From the NCBI GenBank assembly GCA_004553095.1, contig SFMJ01000118.1, positions 1 through 6,909 on the forward strand: a stretch of DNA of 6,909 nt, in the 5' to 3' direction. Shown in pieces: positions 1-6,751 of this stretch. The notes under the pieces were generated by a model. That model saw only the letters and a program-made list of their open reading frames with translations. It had not been told where the DNA came from and did not search any database. The DNA is from Bacteroidales bacterium. GTDB taxonomy: Bacteria; Bacteroidota; Bacteroidia; Bacteroidales; Muribaculaceae. Every line of letters begins with the position of its first letter. The stretch's first letter is position 1. The position numbers and the translations under genes are program-made.

Positions 1-11
1 CTTTTTTTTAT

Positions 12-19
12 TATCTTTG
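12..19 (+). promoter_or_regulatory. Bacteroidetes-type -7 promoter element upstream of hemW
   Basis: TATCTTTG matches the Bacteroidetes primary sigma factor -7 consensus TAnnTTTG exactly. It ends only 8 nt before the hemW ATG at 28, so initiation at the usual short distance would begin around 23-26 and give an almost leaderless mRNA. The -33 element (TTTG or TTG) would lie upstream of the window and cannot be checked. The match is seen directly; promoter activity is inferred. Confidence 0.55.
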
Positions 20-27
20 CATTTGCA

Positions 28-1167
28 ATGCTCGGCATATACATCCATATCCCGTTCTGTCGCCGTAAGTGCCTATACTGCGATTTCTTCTCCGTCGGCG
101 CCAACCTCGCCGACTGGCACTCTTTCATCTCCGCACTAATCCAAGAAGCCAATACCCGCCTCCCCAATTCCTCATCCCTATCTCCTAACTCTTCTCTCTC
201 CTCCTCATTGTATATCGGCGGCGGCACCCCCTCTCTCATCCCCATCCCGGAGTTCCAACGCCTCGCGCGCCGGCTCCTCGACCTCGCCCCCGATCCCTGC
301 GAGTTTACCATCGAGGTGAACCCCGAGGATGTCACCCCCGATAGGGTAGTGGCTTGGCGTGATGCCGGTGTCTCTCGCATCAGCATGGGCGTGCAGTGCC
401 TCGACGATAATACCCTCCGTGCCATCGGCCGCCGACACACCGCCGCTGACGCAATCCGAGCCGCCCAACTCCTCCGCCATCATTTCGACAATGTCAGCCT
501 CGACCTAATGTTCGGCCTCCCGGGGCAGTCGCTCTCTTCGCTCCGCGAGTCGGTCCGTGGCATCATCGACCTAAACCCCCAACATATCTCTGCCTATTCC
601 CTGATGTATGAGGAGCGCACCGCACTCACTCGCCTCCGCGATAAGGGTGCCGTCGATCCTGTCGATGATATGGATTGTGTCGAAATGTTCGCCTTTATCT
701 CTTCGGCTCTCGTCGATGCCGGTTATGTGCAGTATGAGATCTCTAATTATGCCCTCCCCGGCTTCCGATCTCGCCATAATTCCCTATATTGGCATGGCGA
801 CCCCTACGTCGGCATCGGTCCCTCAGCCCATAGTTATGACGGCGACCGCACCCGCACTGCCAACCTTCCCAACCTGAAGGAATATATCGAGTATTGGAAC
901 AATCCCGGAGACTTGCCACCTCGAGAGGTGGAACACCTCGACGACGATCAGATCCGCGAGGAATATATAATGACGCGCCTACGCACGCGCGAGGGTATCG
1001 ACCTCCACGATTTCAAAAAACGCTTCGGTGATACCCCCTGCCGTAAACTCATCGCAGACGCCCAACCATTCCTCGCCGGGAAAACCCTCATCCTCTCAGA
1101 CTCCCACCTTCACCTATCCCCCTCCGGAATAATGATCTCCGACGAAATAATATCCTCCCTATTTTAG
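28..1167 (+). CDS. hemW: Radical SAM heme chaperone HemW (coproporphyrinogen oxidase-like)
   Basis: A 379-residue cytoplasmic radical SAM protein of the HemN/HemW family. Residues 11-20 carry CxxxCxxCxF (C11, C15, C18, then F20), the 4Fe-4S/SAM motif. The Phe after the third Cys is typical of HemW, whereas true HemN oxygen-independent coproporphyrinogen oxidases have a fourth Cys there. Other family landmarks are GGGTPS (64-69), EVNPED (96-101), RISMGVQ (117-123), LDLMFGLPGQ (158-167), and a HemN C-terminal region from about residue 300 to the end. HemW proteins bind heme and deliver it to haemoproteins rather than oxidising coproporphyrinogen; that role is known from the family, not shown here. 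The ATG at 28 is chosen because IYIHIPFC normally opens the family. A serine-rich stretch at 45-61, just before GGGTPS, is unusual. The gene converges on the BatD-like gene, and its stop codon lies inside a short tandem repeat. Confidence 0.93.
   Translation: MLGIYIHIPFCRRKCLYCDFFSVGANLADWHSFISALIQEANTRLPNSSSLSPNSSLSSSLYIGGGTPSLIPIPEFQRLARRLLDLAPDPCEFTIEVNPEDVTPDRVVAWRDAGVSRISMGVQCLDDNTLRAIGRRHTAADAIRAAQLLRHHFDNVSLDLMFGLPGQSLSSLRESVRGIIDLNPQHISAYSLMYEERTALTRLRDKGAVDPVDDMDCVEMFAFISSALVDAGYVQYEISNYALPGFRSRHNSLYWHGDPYVGIGPSAHSYDGDRTRTANLPNLKEYIEYWNNPGDLPPREVEHLDDDQIREEYIMTRLRTREGIDLHDFKKRFGDTPCRKLIADAQPFLAGKTLILSDSHLHLSPSGIMISDEIISSLF
163..210 (+). other. Serine-rich low-complexity segment inside hemW
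   Basis: These bases are almost pure pyrimidine plus A and encode residues 46-61, PNSSSLSPNSSLSSSL. The peptide looks like a duplicated NSSSLS/NSSLSS unit. It occupies the variable link between the first radical SAM helix and the strand leading into GGGTPS, where family members usually have charged residues. The frame is kept and downstream motifs are intact, so it is probably tolerated as a surface loop. Confidence 0.55.
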
Positions 1168-1215
1168 AGCGATCTTAAGAAACGCCCTCTTAGAGCGCTC
1201 TTAAGAAACGCCCTC
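1164..1215. repeat. 26-bp tandem duplication between convergent genes
   Basis: Two head-to-tail copies, 1164-1189 and 1190-1215, differ at one base (GCGATC in the first, GCGCTC in the second). Each starts TTAGAGCG and ends ACGCCCTC. The first copy contains the hemW stop codon (1165-1167); the second abuts the reverse-strand stop of the BatD-like gene (1216-1218). The second copy contains the perfect palindrome AGAGCGCTCT (1191-1200 is TAGAGCGCTC, so the palindrome spans 1192-1201), and both copies contain CTTAAG. It could act as a two-way terminator for the converging transcripts, but no T tract follows on either strand, so that role is inferred. Confidence 0.85.
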
Positions 1216-2172
1216 TTAATCCTTTACCTTTATTTTTACTTTCTTCGTCGCCAATTCGAGATCGTTCAACCTGATGGTCTTGGTGCGCTTCCATTCCCCA
1301 TCTTGTTTGATGAAATCAACATCCAAGGTGGTGATGCCCTCCACCGTGGGTATCGTATAGCCCCCGGCCTCTTCTGCTGTGAATGTCAAGCGTCCCACCA
1401 AGAACGTTTGTACCTCTTTGCCGTCGTTCGTCTCCGATTCCCACTCGGCATCCTCCACCGATTGAATCCGATATTTCTTCCCTTTAATCTTCACCCCGAG
1501 GCTCTGCCCATAGAAGTCGAAACTTCCGATGGTGAGCCGCTCTGTCGGATTCATATACATCAATCGGTATTCACACACCACACTCTCGCCCGGTGCATAG
1601 ACCTGCTTCTCCGGACGACACTCCAATCTGAAACGCTTCCACAATTCTTTCATCGTCGGTATGCGGATCGGTTGCTGCACTTCGCTCTTGCTCCGCGGTT
1701 TGCGGAAGGAGATCCGATTGTTGAAGTCATAACGAAGGGTATCCACCTCTCCCGACCCATCCGGACGGGGGATCGCAAAGACCGCCGAGGGAATCGTAAA
1801 TTCCGTCTCTCGCTCGATCTTCAAACCATATCGCCAGGTCTGTCTCGTGCCGACGATACCCCCGGCTTCAAGATCACTACTCTTCGGGTCGATGAAGAGT
1901 TCTCTCACCCCTTCGCCATCTTTGGGCTCGACGATAAGACGCACTCTCTCCCCATTCTCATAGCGATAGGGATAGTCCACTCGATAGTTCACTATAAATA
2001 TGGAGTCGGCGATATGCGACTGGTCGCACGTCGCTCCAACATTAATCTCTTGTAGATATGCTTTGGCTTCACTCTTGTCTCTGAAATCTCTCACCGAAGC
2101 CTCGTCGGCATACGCCGTTGAGCCCGCCATCGCCACGACAGCCATGCCCACAACAATTTTGAGTATATCCAT
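1216..2172 (-). CDS. Secreted BatD-like protein with two beta-sandwich-like domains, no membrane anchor
   Basis: A 318-residue protein starting at the ATG complementary to 2170-2172. Residues 1-22 form a signal peptide with a short charged start, a hydrophobic core (IVVGMAVVAMAG) and an AYA cleavage site before D23, so the mature protein should be periplasmic. The mature part shows two regions resembling the Ig-like repeats of BatD: one ending in RQTWRYGLKIERETEFTIPSA (110-130, core FTIPSA 125-130) and one opening at YAPGESVVCEYRLMY (192-206) and closing with the LTFTAEEAGGYTIP type of motif near the C-terminus. BatD proteins of Bacteroidetes are usually about twice this length and end in a transmembrane segment; this one ends in a lysine-rich tail with none. 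BatD belongs to the Bat aerotolerance operon, but no batA, batB, batC or batE is nearby, so the role is unknown. The family call rests on motif resemblance only. Confidence 0.6.
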   Translation of the reverse strand: MDILKIVVGMAVVAMAGSTAYADEASVRDFRDKSEAKAYLQEINVGATCDQSHIADSIFIVNYRVDYPYRYENGERVRLIVEPKDGEGVRELFIDPKSSDLEAGGIVGTRQTWRYGLKIERETEFTIPSAVFAIPRPDGSGEVDTLRYDFNNRISFRKPRSKSEVQQPIRIPTMKELWKRFRLECRPEKQVYAPGESVVCEYRLMYMNPTERLTIGSFDFYGQSLGVKIKGKKYRIQSVEDAEWESETNDGKEVQTFLVGRLTFTAEEAGGYTIPTVEGITTLDVDFIKQDGEWKRTKTIRLNDLELATKKVKIKVKD

Positions 2173-2319
2173 TCTTGTCTTAATTAGGTTTTTAGGTCAT
2201 TCGTTTTTTTAACGCTTTCTTATCTCTAATTAGTATAAGGCAACACCCCTTTTTACCCCCCTTGTCAAAAAAAATCGCATTTTTCACCACGTTTTCTATG
2301 TTTTTTGCCGTTTTATTAT

Positions 2320-2327
2320 TATTTTTG
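2320..2327 (+). promoter_or_regulatory. Bacteroidetes-type -7 promoter element for dapF-dapL
   Basis: TATTTTTG is an exact match to TAnnTTTG, in the context TTATTATTTTTGCA, closely resembling the hemW promoter context TTATTATCTTTGCA at 10-21. Transcription would begin around 2331-2335, leaving a leader of about 35 nt. No TTTG sits at the usual distance for a -33 element; TTTTTTG at 2301-2307 is too close. Promoter activity is inferred. Confidence 0.5.
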
Positions 2328-2336
2328 CAACTTATA

Positions 2337-2348
2337 AGAGCGCGCTCT
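2337..2348. promoter_or_regulatory. 12-bp perfect palindrome at the predicted start of the dapF leader
   Basis: AGAGCGCGCTCT reads the same on both strands and lies 10 nt after the -7 element, at or just after the expected transcription start. As RNA it makes only a 4-bp stem with a CGCG loop, so a DNA dyad for a regulator is as likely as an RNA structure. It is a variant of the AGAGCGCTCT palindrome at 1192-1201. Function unknown. Confidence 0.4.
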
Positions 2349-2367
2349 AAGTGTTTTTCATTTCATT

Positions 2368-3234
2368 ATGGATATCAAACACAATAAAATAACTTTTACC
2401 AAAATGCATGGCGCAGGTAATGACTATATTTACCTCGATGCCACATCTTCTATCCCCGCCAACCTTCCTGAACTTGCCATTAAGATGAGCGATGTCCATT
2501 TCGGCATCGGCTCGGATGGCCTCGTGGCTATTTGCCCCTCGGAGGTTGCCGATTTCCGTATGCGTATGTTCAATGCCGATGGTTCGGAGGCTGAAATGTG
2601 TGGAAATGCCTCCCGATGCATCGGCAAGTTCGTTTATGATCGCGGCCTTACCACCAAGACGGAGGTGTCGCTCGAAACGGGCGCCGGCATCAAGATACTC
2701 CATCTCCACCCCGTCGATGGGGTAGTGGAGTCGGTCACCGTCGATATGGGTGCCCCGATCCTTACTCCCGACCTCGTGCCGGTCAGCAGCGCCTCCTCCG
2801 AGGTGCGCATCGCCGAACCTTTCGAGTCCGATGATATCCGCTATCAGATCACCGGCGTCAGCATGGGCAACCCCCACGGCGTCATCTTCGTAGACCAAAT
2901 CACCGACCGGCAGGTCCTCGTCGAGGGCCCTCGCCTCGAAGTCGCCGAGATCTTCCCCCGTAAGGCGAACATCGAGTTCGTTCGCATCGTCGACCGCCAC
3001 ACCATCGAGATGCGCGTCTGGGAACGTGGCACCGGCGAAACATTCGCCTGCGGCACCGGTGCCTGCGCCTCCGTAGTCGCCGCTATCCTCAATGACCTCG
3101 TCGACCGAGATGCCGAAGTCGAAGTGAGACTCCGCGGCGGTATTCTACACATCAAGTGGGACCCCGCTACCGACCATGTCTTCATGACCGGCCCCGCCAC
3201 TTTCGTCTGCGACGGCGTTTTCTACATCTATTAA
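2368..3234 (+). CDS. dapF: Diaminopimelate epimerase DapF
   Basis: A 288-residue cytoplasmic enzyme that interconverts LL- and meso-diaminopimelate, giving the meso form used in peptidoglycan and, after decarboxylation, lysine. It is cofactor-independent and uses two cysteines as acid/base. Both are visible: C78 in EMCGNASRC (76-84) and C228 in FACGTGACAS. The substrate-binding motifs are also present: KMHGAGNDYIYLD (12-24), FGIGSDGL (45-52), RMFNADGSEAEMCGN (66-80), SMGNPHG (165-171) and WERGTGET (218-225). Length is normal for the family (about 270-290) and the frame is intact. The ATG at 2368 places KMHGAGND about 11 residues in, slightly longer than in E. coli, and no better start is seen. 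It is followed after 22 bp by dapL, almost certainly on the same transcript, with the promoter probably at 2320-2327. Confidence 0.96.
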   Translation: MDIKHNKITFTKMHGAGNDYIYLDATSSIPANLPELAIKMSDVHFGIGSDGLVAICPSEVADFRMRMFNADGSEAEMCGNASRCIGKFVYDRGLTTKTEVSLETGAGIKILHLHPVDGVVESVTVDMGAPILTPDLVPVSSASSEVRIAEPFESDDIRYQITGVSMGNPHGVIFVDQITDRQVLVEGPRLEVAEIFPRKANIEFVRIVDRHTIEMRVWERGTGETFACGTGACASVVAAILNDLVDRDAEVEVRLRGGILHIKWDPATDHVFMTGPATFVCDGVFYIY

Positions 3235-3256
3235 TTAACAAAAAAACTTTCCAATC

Positions 3257-4486
3257 GTGAAAATTAACGATAATTTCGAAAAACTCCCCGAGTCTTATCT
3301 CTTCTCCACCGTCGCTGCTCGACTCCGCGAGTACCGCGAGGCTAACCCCGATGCCGACGTCATCCGCATGGATATCGGAGATGTCACTCTCCCTATCCCC
3401 GATGCCGCCATTCAGGCTATGCACCGCGCTGTCGACGATATGGCTCAGAAGTCTACATTCCATGGCTATGGCCCGGAGCAGGGCTACGCTTTCCTCCGCG
3501 ATGCCGTCGCCGCCAATGATTATGCCCCTCTCGGCGTTGATATCGCCTCCGACGAAATCTTTATCTCCGATGGCGCCAAGAGCGACCTCGGTAACCTCGG
3601 CGATATCTATTCGCGAGATTCAATCGTCGCTGTCGCCGACCCCGGCTATCCCGTTTATGTCGATTCCAACGTCATCGATGGCAGAGGTGGCTCTCTCGCC
3701 GACCGCCATTGGAGCCGTTTCGTTTATCTCCCCTGCTCGGAGCAGAATGGCTTTAAGCCTGTGCCCCCGACCGAGCATGCCGATATCATATTCCTCTGCT
3801 CTCCCGCCAACCCCACCGGAGTCGCTTTCTCTCGCGCCGAACTCAAGGCATGGGTCGATTATGCGCTCGCCAATGACGCTGTCATCGTATATGACTCCGC
3901 TTATTGCGCTTATATCACCGACCCCGATGTGCCCGCTTCTATCTATCAGATCGAGGGCGCTCGCCAATGTGCCATCGAGATCCGCAGCTTCTCGAAAACT
4001 GCCGGATTCACCGGTCTCCGCTGCGGTTACACCGTTGTGCCTCACTCCCTCTTCGGCTTCGATGAGGAGGGCAACAAGGTGTCGCTCCGCAAACTCTGGC
4101 TTCGCCGCCAAACCACCAAGTTCAACGGCGCAAGCTACATCATTCAGCGTGGCGCTGAAGCACTCTATTCCGACGAGGGTAAGAAGCAAGTTCGCGCAAA
4201 TGTCGAGTATTACCTCACCAACGCCCGCCTGATCAGAGAGTCGATGTCAAAGGCCGGTTTCACCGTCTATGGCGGCGATAATTCTCCCTATATCTGGGTC
4301 AAGTCGCCCAATGGCGAACCATCTTGGGAACTCTTCGACACATGTCTCAAGCGAGTCAACATCTCATGCACTCCCGGTGTCGGTTTCGGCGACGCAGGCG
4401 AGGGTTTCATCCGACTTACAGGCTTCAACACCTTCGAAAATACCAAGGAGGCTATGAGGCGTTTCTTAAGTTATTTCCAACAATGA
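3257..4486 (+). CDS. dapL: LL-diaminopimelate aminotransferase DapL
   Basis: A 409-residue PLP-dependent class I/II aminotransferase, the usual length for DapL. It converts tetrahydrodipicolinate directly to LL-diaminopimelate using glutamate as amino donor, bypassing the acylated intermediates of the DapD/C/E route; DapF then makes the meso form. The N-terminus (INDNFEKLPESYLF) and IGDVTLPIP are DapL hallmarks. Visible motifs: GYGPEQGY (70-77), DGAKSDLGN (105-113, phosphate binding), CSPANPTG (181-188), YDSAY (212-216) and SFSKTAGFTGLR with the PLP lysine at K247. The start is GTG at 3257; it is preferred because it gives the full family N-terminus and no in-frame ATG fits (the first Met is within the conserved core). 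It lies 22 bp after dapF and is followed 8 bp later by a strong hairpin. I see no damage. Confidence 0.95.
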   Translation: MKINDNFEKLPESYLFSTVAARLREYREANPDADVIRMDIGDVTLPIPDAAIQAMHRAVDDMAQKSTFHGYGPEQGYAFLRDAVAANDYAPLGVDIASDEIFISDGAKSDLGNLGDIYSRDSIVAVADPGYPVYVDSNVIDGRGGSLADRHWSRFVYLPCSEQNGFKPVPPTEHADIIFLCSPANPTGVAFSRAELKAWVDYALANDAVIVYDSAYCAYITDPDVPASIYQIEGARQCAIEIRSFSKTAGFTGLRCGYTVVPHSLFGFDEEGNKVSLRKLWLRRQTTKFNGASYIIQRGAEALYSDEGKKQVRANVEYYLTNARLIRESMSKAGFTVYGGDNSPYIWVKSPNGEPSWELFDTCLKRVNISCTPGVGFGDAGEGFIRLTGFNTFENTKEAMRRFLSYFQQ

Positions 4487-4494
4487 TAATATAA

Positions 4495-4525
4495 CGGGGA
4501 TGTCGCTATTAGAGCGTCATCCCCG
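4495..4525 (+). terminator. Interrupted 12-bp hairpin after dapL, probable terminator or attenuator
   Basis: CGGGGATG (4495-4502) pairs perfectly with CATCCCCG (4518-4525). Inside, after a T-T mismatch, CGCT (4504-4507) pairs with AGCG (4513-4516) around a 5-nt ATTAG loop. It begins 8 nt after the dapL stop. The trailing sequence ATATTATTTC is AT-rich but not a clean T tract, so it may terminate weakly, stabilise the dapF-dapL mRNA, or attenuate read-through into glnN, whose start is only 46 nt further on. Confidence 0.65.
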
Positions 4526-4571
4526 ATATTATTTCAACAATTTTCAATTACCTAACCCTAAAGAGTTTGTT

Positions 4572-6751
4572 ATGTCAAATTTCAGATTCAAAAGCGTTGA
4601 GGAGGCTGCTGCCCGTAAGGCGGTGAAGGTGGACCTCCCCGAGAACCGAGTAGATAACTATTATGCGGAGAAGGTGTTCAATCGACAGCGCATGTTCGAG
4701 TACCTCCCCAAGCAGACCTACGATGCTCTTGTTGACGCCATCGACAATCGTAAGCCCCTGAGCCGTCAACTCGCCGACAGTGTCGCCGAGGGTATGAAAC
4801 GTTGGGCTCTCGATAATGGCGCCCGTCACTACACCCACTGGTTCCAACCCCTCACCGGCGGTACGGCTGAAAAACATGACTCTTTCATCGAACATAATGG
4901 CAAGGGGGGTGTTGTCGAGTCTTTCACCTCGTGCAGCAGGAGCCTGACGCTTCTTCTTTCCCCAATGGCGGTATCCGCAACACTTTCGAGGCTCGCGGCT
5001 ATTCCGCTTGGGATATCTCTTCCCCCGCTTTCATCCTCGATCATACCCTCTGTATCCCCACGGTTTTCGTCTCTTATACCGGCGAAAGCCTCGACTATAA
5101 GACCCCGCTCCTCCGATCGCTCAATAGTGTCGACAAGGCCGCTACCCGCGTCGCCAAGTTCTTCAACCCCGAAGTAAATCATGTGATCTGCAACCTCGGT
5201 TGGGAGCAGGAGTATTTCCTCGTCGATGAGGCCCTTTATGCCGCTCGCCCCGACCTCGTGATGACCGGTCGCACCCTCATGGGGCATGAGTCGGCGAAAA
5301 ACCAGCAGCTCGAAGACCACTATTTCGGAGCTATCCCCAGCCGCGTCGAGGCTTTCATGGTCGACCTCGAAACGGAAGCACATCGCCTCGGAATCCCCGC
5401 TAAAACTTGCCATAATGAGGTGGCTCCCAACCAGTTTGAGATCGCTCCTATCTATGAGGAGGCTAACCTCGCCAACGACCATAACCTCCTCCTTATGTCG
5501 CTCATGGAGGAAGTCGCTAAGCGCCATAACTTCCGAGTGCTCTTCCACGAAAAACCCTTCGCCGGCATCAACGGTTCAGGTAAGCACAACAACTGGAGCC
5601 TCGGCACCGACAACGGTATCCTCCTCTTCTCTCCCGGCAAGAACCAGCACGACAATTTCCGATTCGTTACCTTCGTGGCTAACGTCATGGCGGCTGTCTT
5701 CAAACACAACGGCCTCCTCAAAGCCTCGATCATCAACGCCACCAACGCTCACCGTCTCGGCGCCAATGAGGCTCCTCCTGCCATCATCTCTATGTTCCTC
5801 GGCTCGGCTGTAAGCTCGATCCTCGACATGGTGGAGAAGGTCGACTCGATCTCCAAGATCTCTATCGACGGCAAGGAGAAGATCACACTCGACATCGCTC
5901 AGATCCCCGAACTTACCCTCGATAATACCGACCGCAACCGTACCAGCCCATTCGCCTTCACCGGCAACCGCTTCGAGTATCGCGCCGTCGGCTCTTCTGC
6001 CAACAATGCCTCGGCTCTTATCGCCCTCAATGCCGCCGTCGCTGCCCAACTCGATGACTTCGCCAACGTCGTTGAGGCTCGCGTAGCCAAGGGCGAAGAC
6101 CCCGAAGCCGCTATCCTCGCCGAGGTCAAGAAACTCCTCGCAGAGTCTAAGGCTATCCACTTCGATGGCAATGGTTATAGCGAGGAGTGGAAGCAGGAGG
6201 CTGCTCGCCGTGGCCTCGATGTCGAAACTTCGGCTCCCTTGATGTATGACTCTTACACTCGTCCCGACACCATCGAGATGTTCGAAAAGACCGGCGTTCT
6301 CTCTCGCAAGGAGATCGAAGCCCGCAACGAGGTGAAGTGGGAGATGTATACCAAGAAGATCCAGATCGAAAGCCGAGTCCTCGGAGATCTCGCCATCAAC
6401 CATATCATCCCCGCAGCGGTGAGATACCAGTCTCTCCTCCTCGACAACGTCTTCAAGATCCAGCAGCTCTTCAAAGGCTCGAAGGCTGACACCATCTCCT
6501 CGCAAGACCTGGTCAATATCGAAGCTATCAGCGACCATGTCCAGGCGATCAAGAGCGGTGTCGAGAACATGATCAACGCCCGCAAGCAGGCGAACCGCAT
6601 CAAGTCTGAGCGTGAAAAGGCGATCGCATACCACGACAACATCTGTCCCTTCATGGATCAGATCCGCTACCACATCGACAAACTCGAGCTGATGGTAGAC
6701 AACGAAATCTGGCCCCTCCCCAAATACCGCGAACTCCTCTTCATCCGCTAA
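4572..6751 (+). pseudogene. glnN: Type III glutamine synthetase GlnN, frameshifted near codon 119
   Basis: The gene encodes a GSIII enzyme (ATP-dependent glutamine formation from glutamate and ammonia, a large cytoplasmic oligomer typical of Bacteroidetes). It is split between two frames. Codons 1-119 run from ATG 4572 to ACC 4926-4928 and include the GSIII N-terminal part (NYYAEKVFNRQRMFEYLPK; HYTHWFQPLTGGTAEKHDSF). The family sequence then continues one frame back from GTG 4931 (QQEPDASSFPNGGIRNTFEARGY) to TAA 6749-6751. Catalytic landmarks are intact: NLGWEQEYF with metal-binding Glu codons at 5204 and 5210, GRTLMGHESAKNQQLEDHYF, CHNEVAPNQFE, FHEKPFAGINGSGKHNNW, NAHRLGANEAPPA, NRTSPFAFTGNRFEYR and the C-terminal EIWPLPKYRELLF. 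Restoring 10 nt gives 729 residues, the length I recall for the B. fragilis enzyme. As written, the first frame runs on with about 82 wrong residues to a stop at 5175-5177. With 606 clean codons after the break, this is either a very recent mutation or a sequence/assembly error. ATG 4500, in the same frame, lies inside the hairpin and is rejected as start. Confidence 0.9.
4926..4933 (+). other. Frameshift lesion in glnN, about 10 bp missing
   Basis: The first frame ends its homology at F-T (TTC ACC, 4923-4928) and the second resumes at V-Q-Q-E-P-D (GTG, 4931). GSIII proteins normally have a short GKLL-like link here (F-S-G-K-L-L-I-Q-Q-E-P-D in Bacteroides as I recall it). Inserting GGCAAGCTCC after 4928 would restore FTGKLLVQQEPD exactly in frame. 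The inserted bases are a reconstruction; the missing length of 10 nt follows from the frame change and the family spacing. Confidence 0.75.

Larger units (their letters stand above)
2173..2367. promoter_or_regulatory. Divergent intergenic region between the BatD-like gene and dapF
   Basis: A 195-bp AT-rich stretch from which both flanking genes must be transcribed outward. On the + strand a -7 motif and a palindrome are seen and listed separately. On the - strand I found no exact TAnnTTTG match upstream of the BatD-like start; the region 2205-2240 is AT-rich, including repeats of TAATTAG, but nothing decisive. No small ORF or RNA gene is apparent. Confidence 0.6.

Noticed and set aside
28..1167. 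Oxygen-independent coproporphyrinogen III oxidase HemN
   Set aside because: The motif is CxxxCxxCxF, without the fourth cysteine of true HemN, and the length is nearer 380 than 450 residues, so HemW is favoured.
1303..2055. 250-residue open frame on the + strand opposite the BatD-like gene
   Set aside because: The - strand frame has a signal peptide and a coherent secreted-protein composition; the + frame has neither and lacks promoter signals.
2347..3000. 217-residue open frame on the - strand opposite dapF
   Set aside because: Antisense shadow of a certain dapF; no domain recognised.
3351..4232. 293-residue open frame on the + strand overlapping dapL
   Set aside because: Its Ser/Pro/Leu-rich sequence is the out-of-frame shadow of dapL, which has all its PLP-enzyme motifs in the other frame.
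4500..4571. N-terminal extension of glnN from the ATG at 4500
   Set aside because: The extension would be encoded by the hairpin stem itself and matches nothing at the GSIII N-terminus; ATG 4572 gives the family-like start.
4487..4571. Possible riboswitch upstream of glnN
   Set aside because: The gap is only 85 nt and is explained by a single terminator-like hairpin; no known aptamer core is seen.
4829..5548. 239-residue open frame on the - strand across the glnN break
   Set aside because: I considered whether it was a real gene explaining the break, but both flanks encode conserved GSIII motifs on the + strand, so it is a shadow.
5576..6673. 365-residue open frame on the - strand opposite glnN
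   Set aside because: It lies wholly antisense to a frame encoding conserved GSIII motifs; the composition (rich in D, E, V, L) is what reversed C-ending codons produce, and it shows no recognisable domain.
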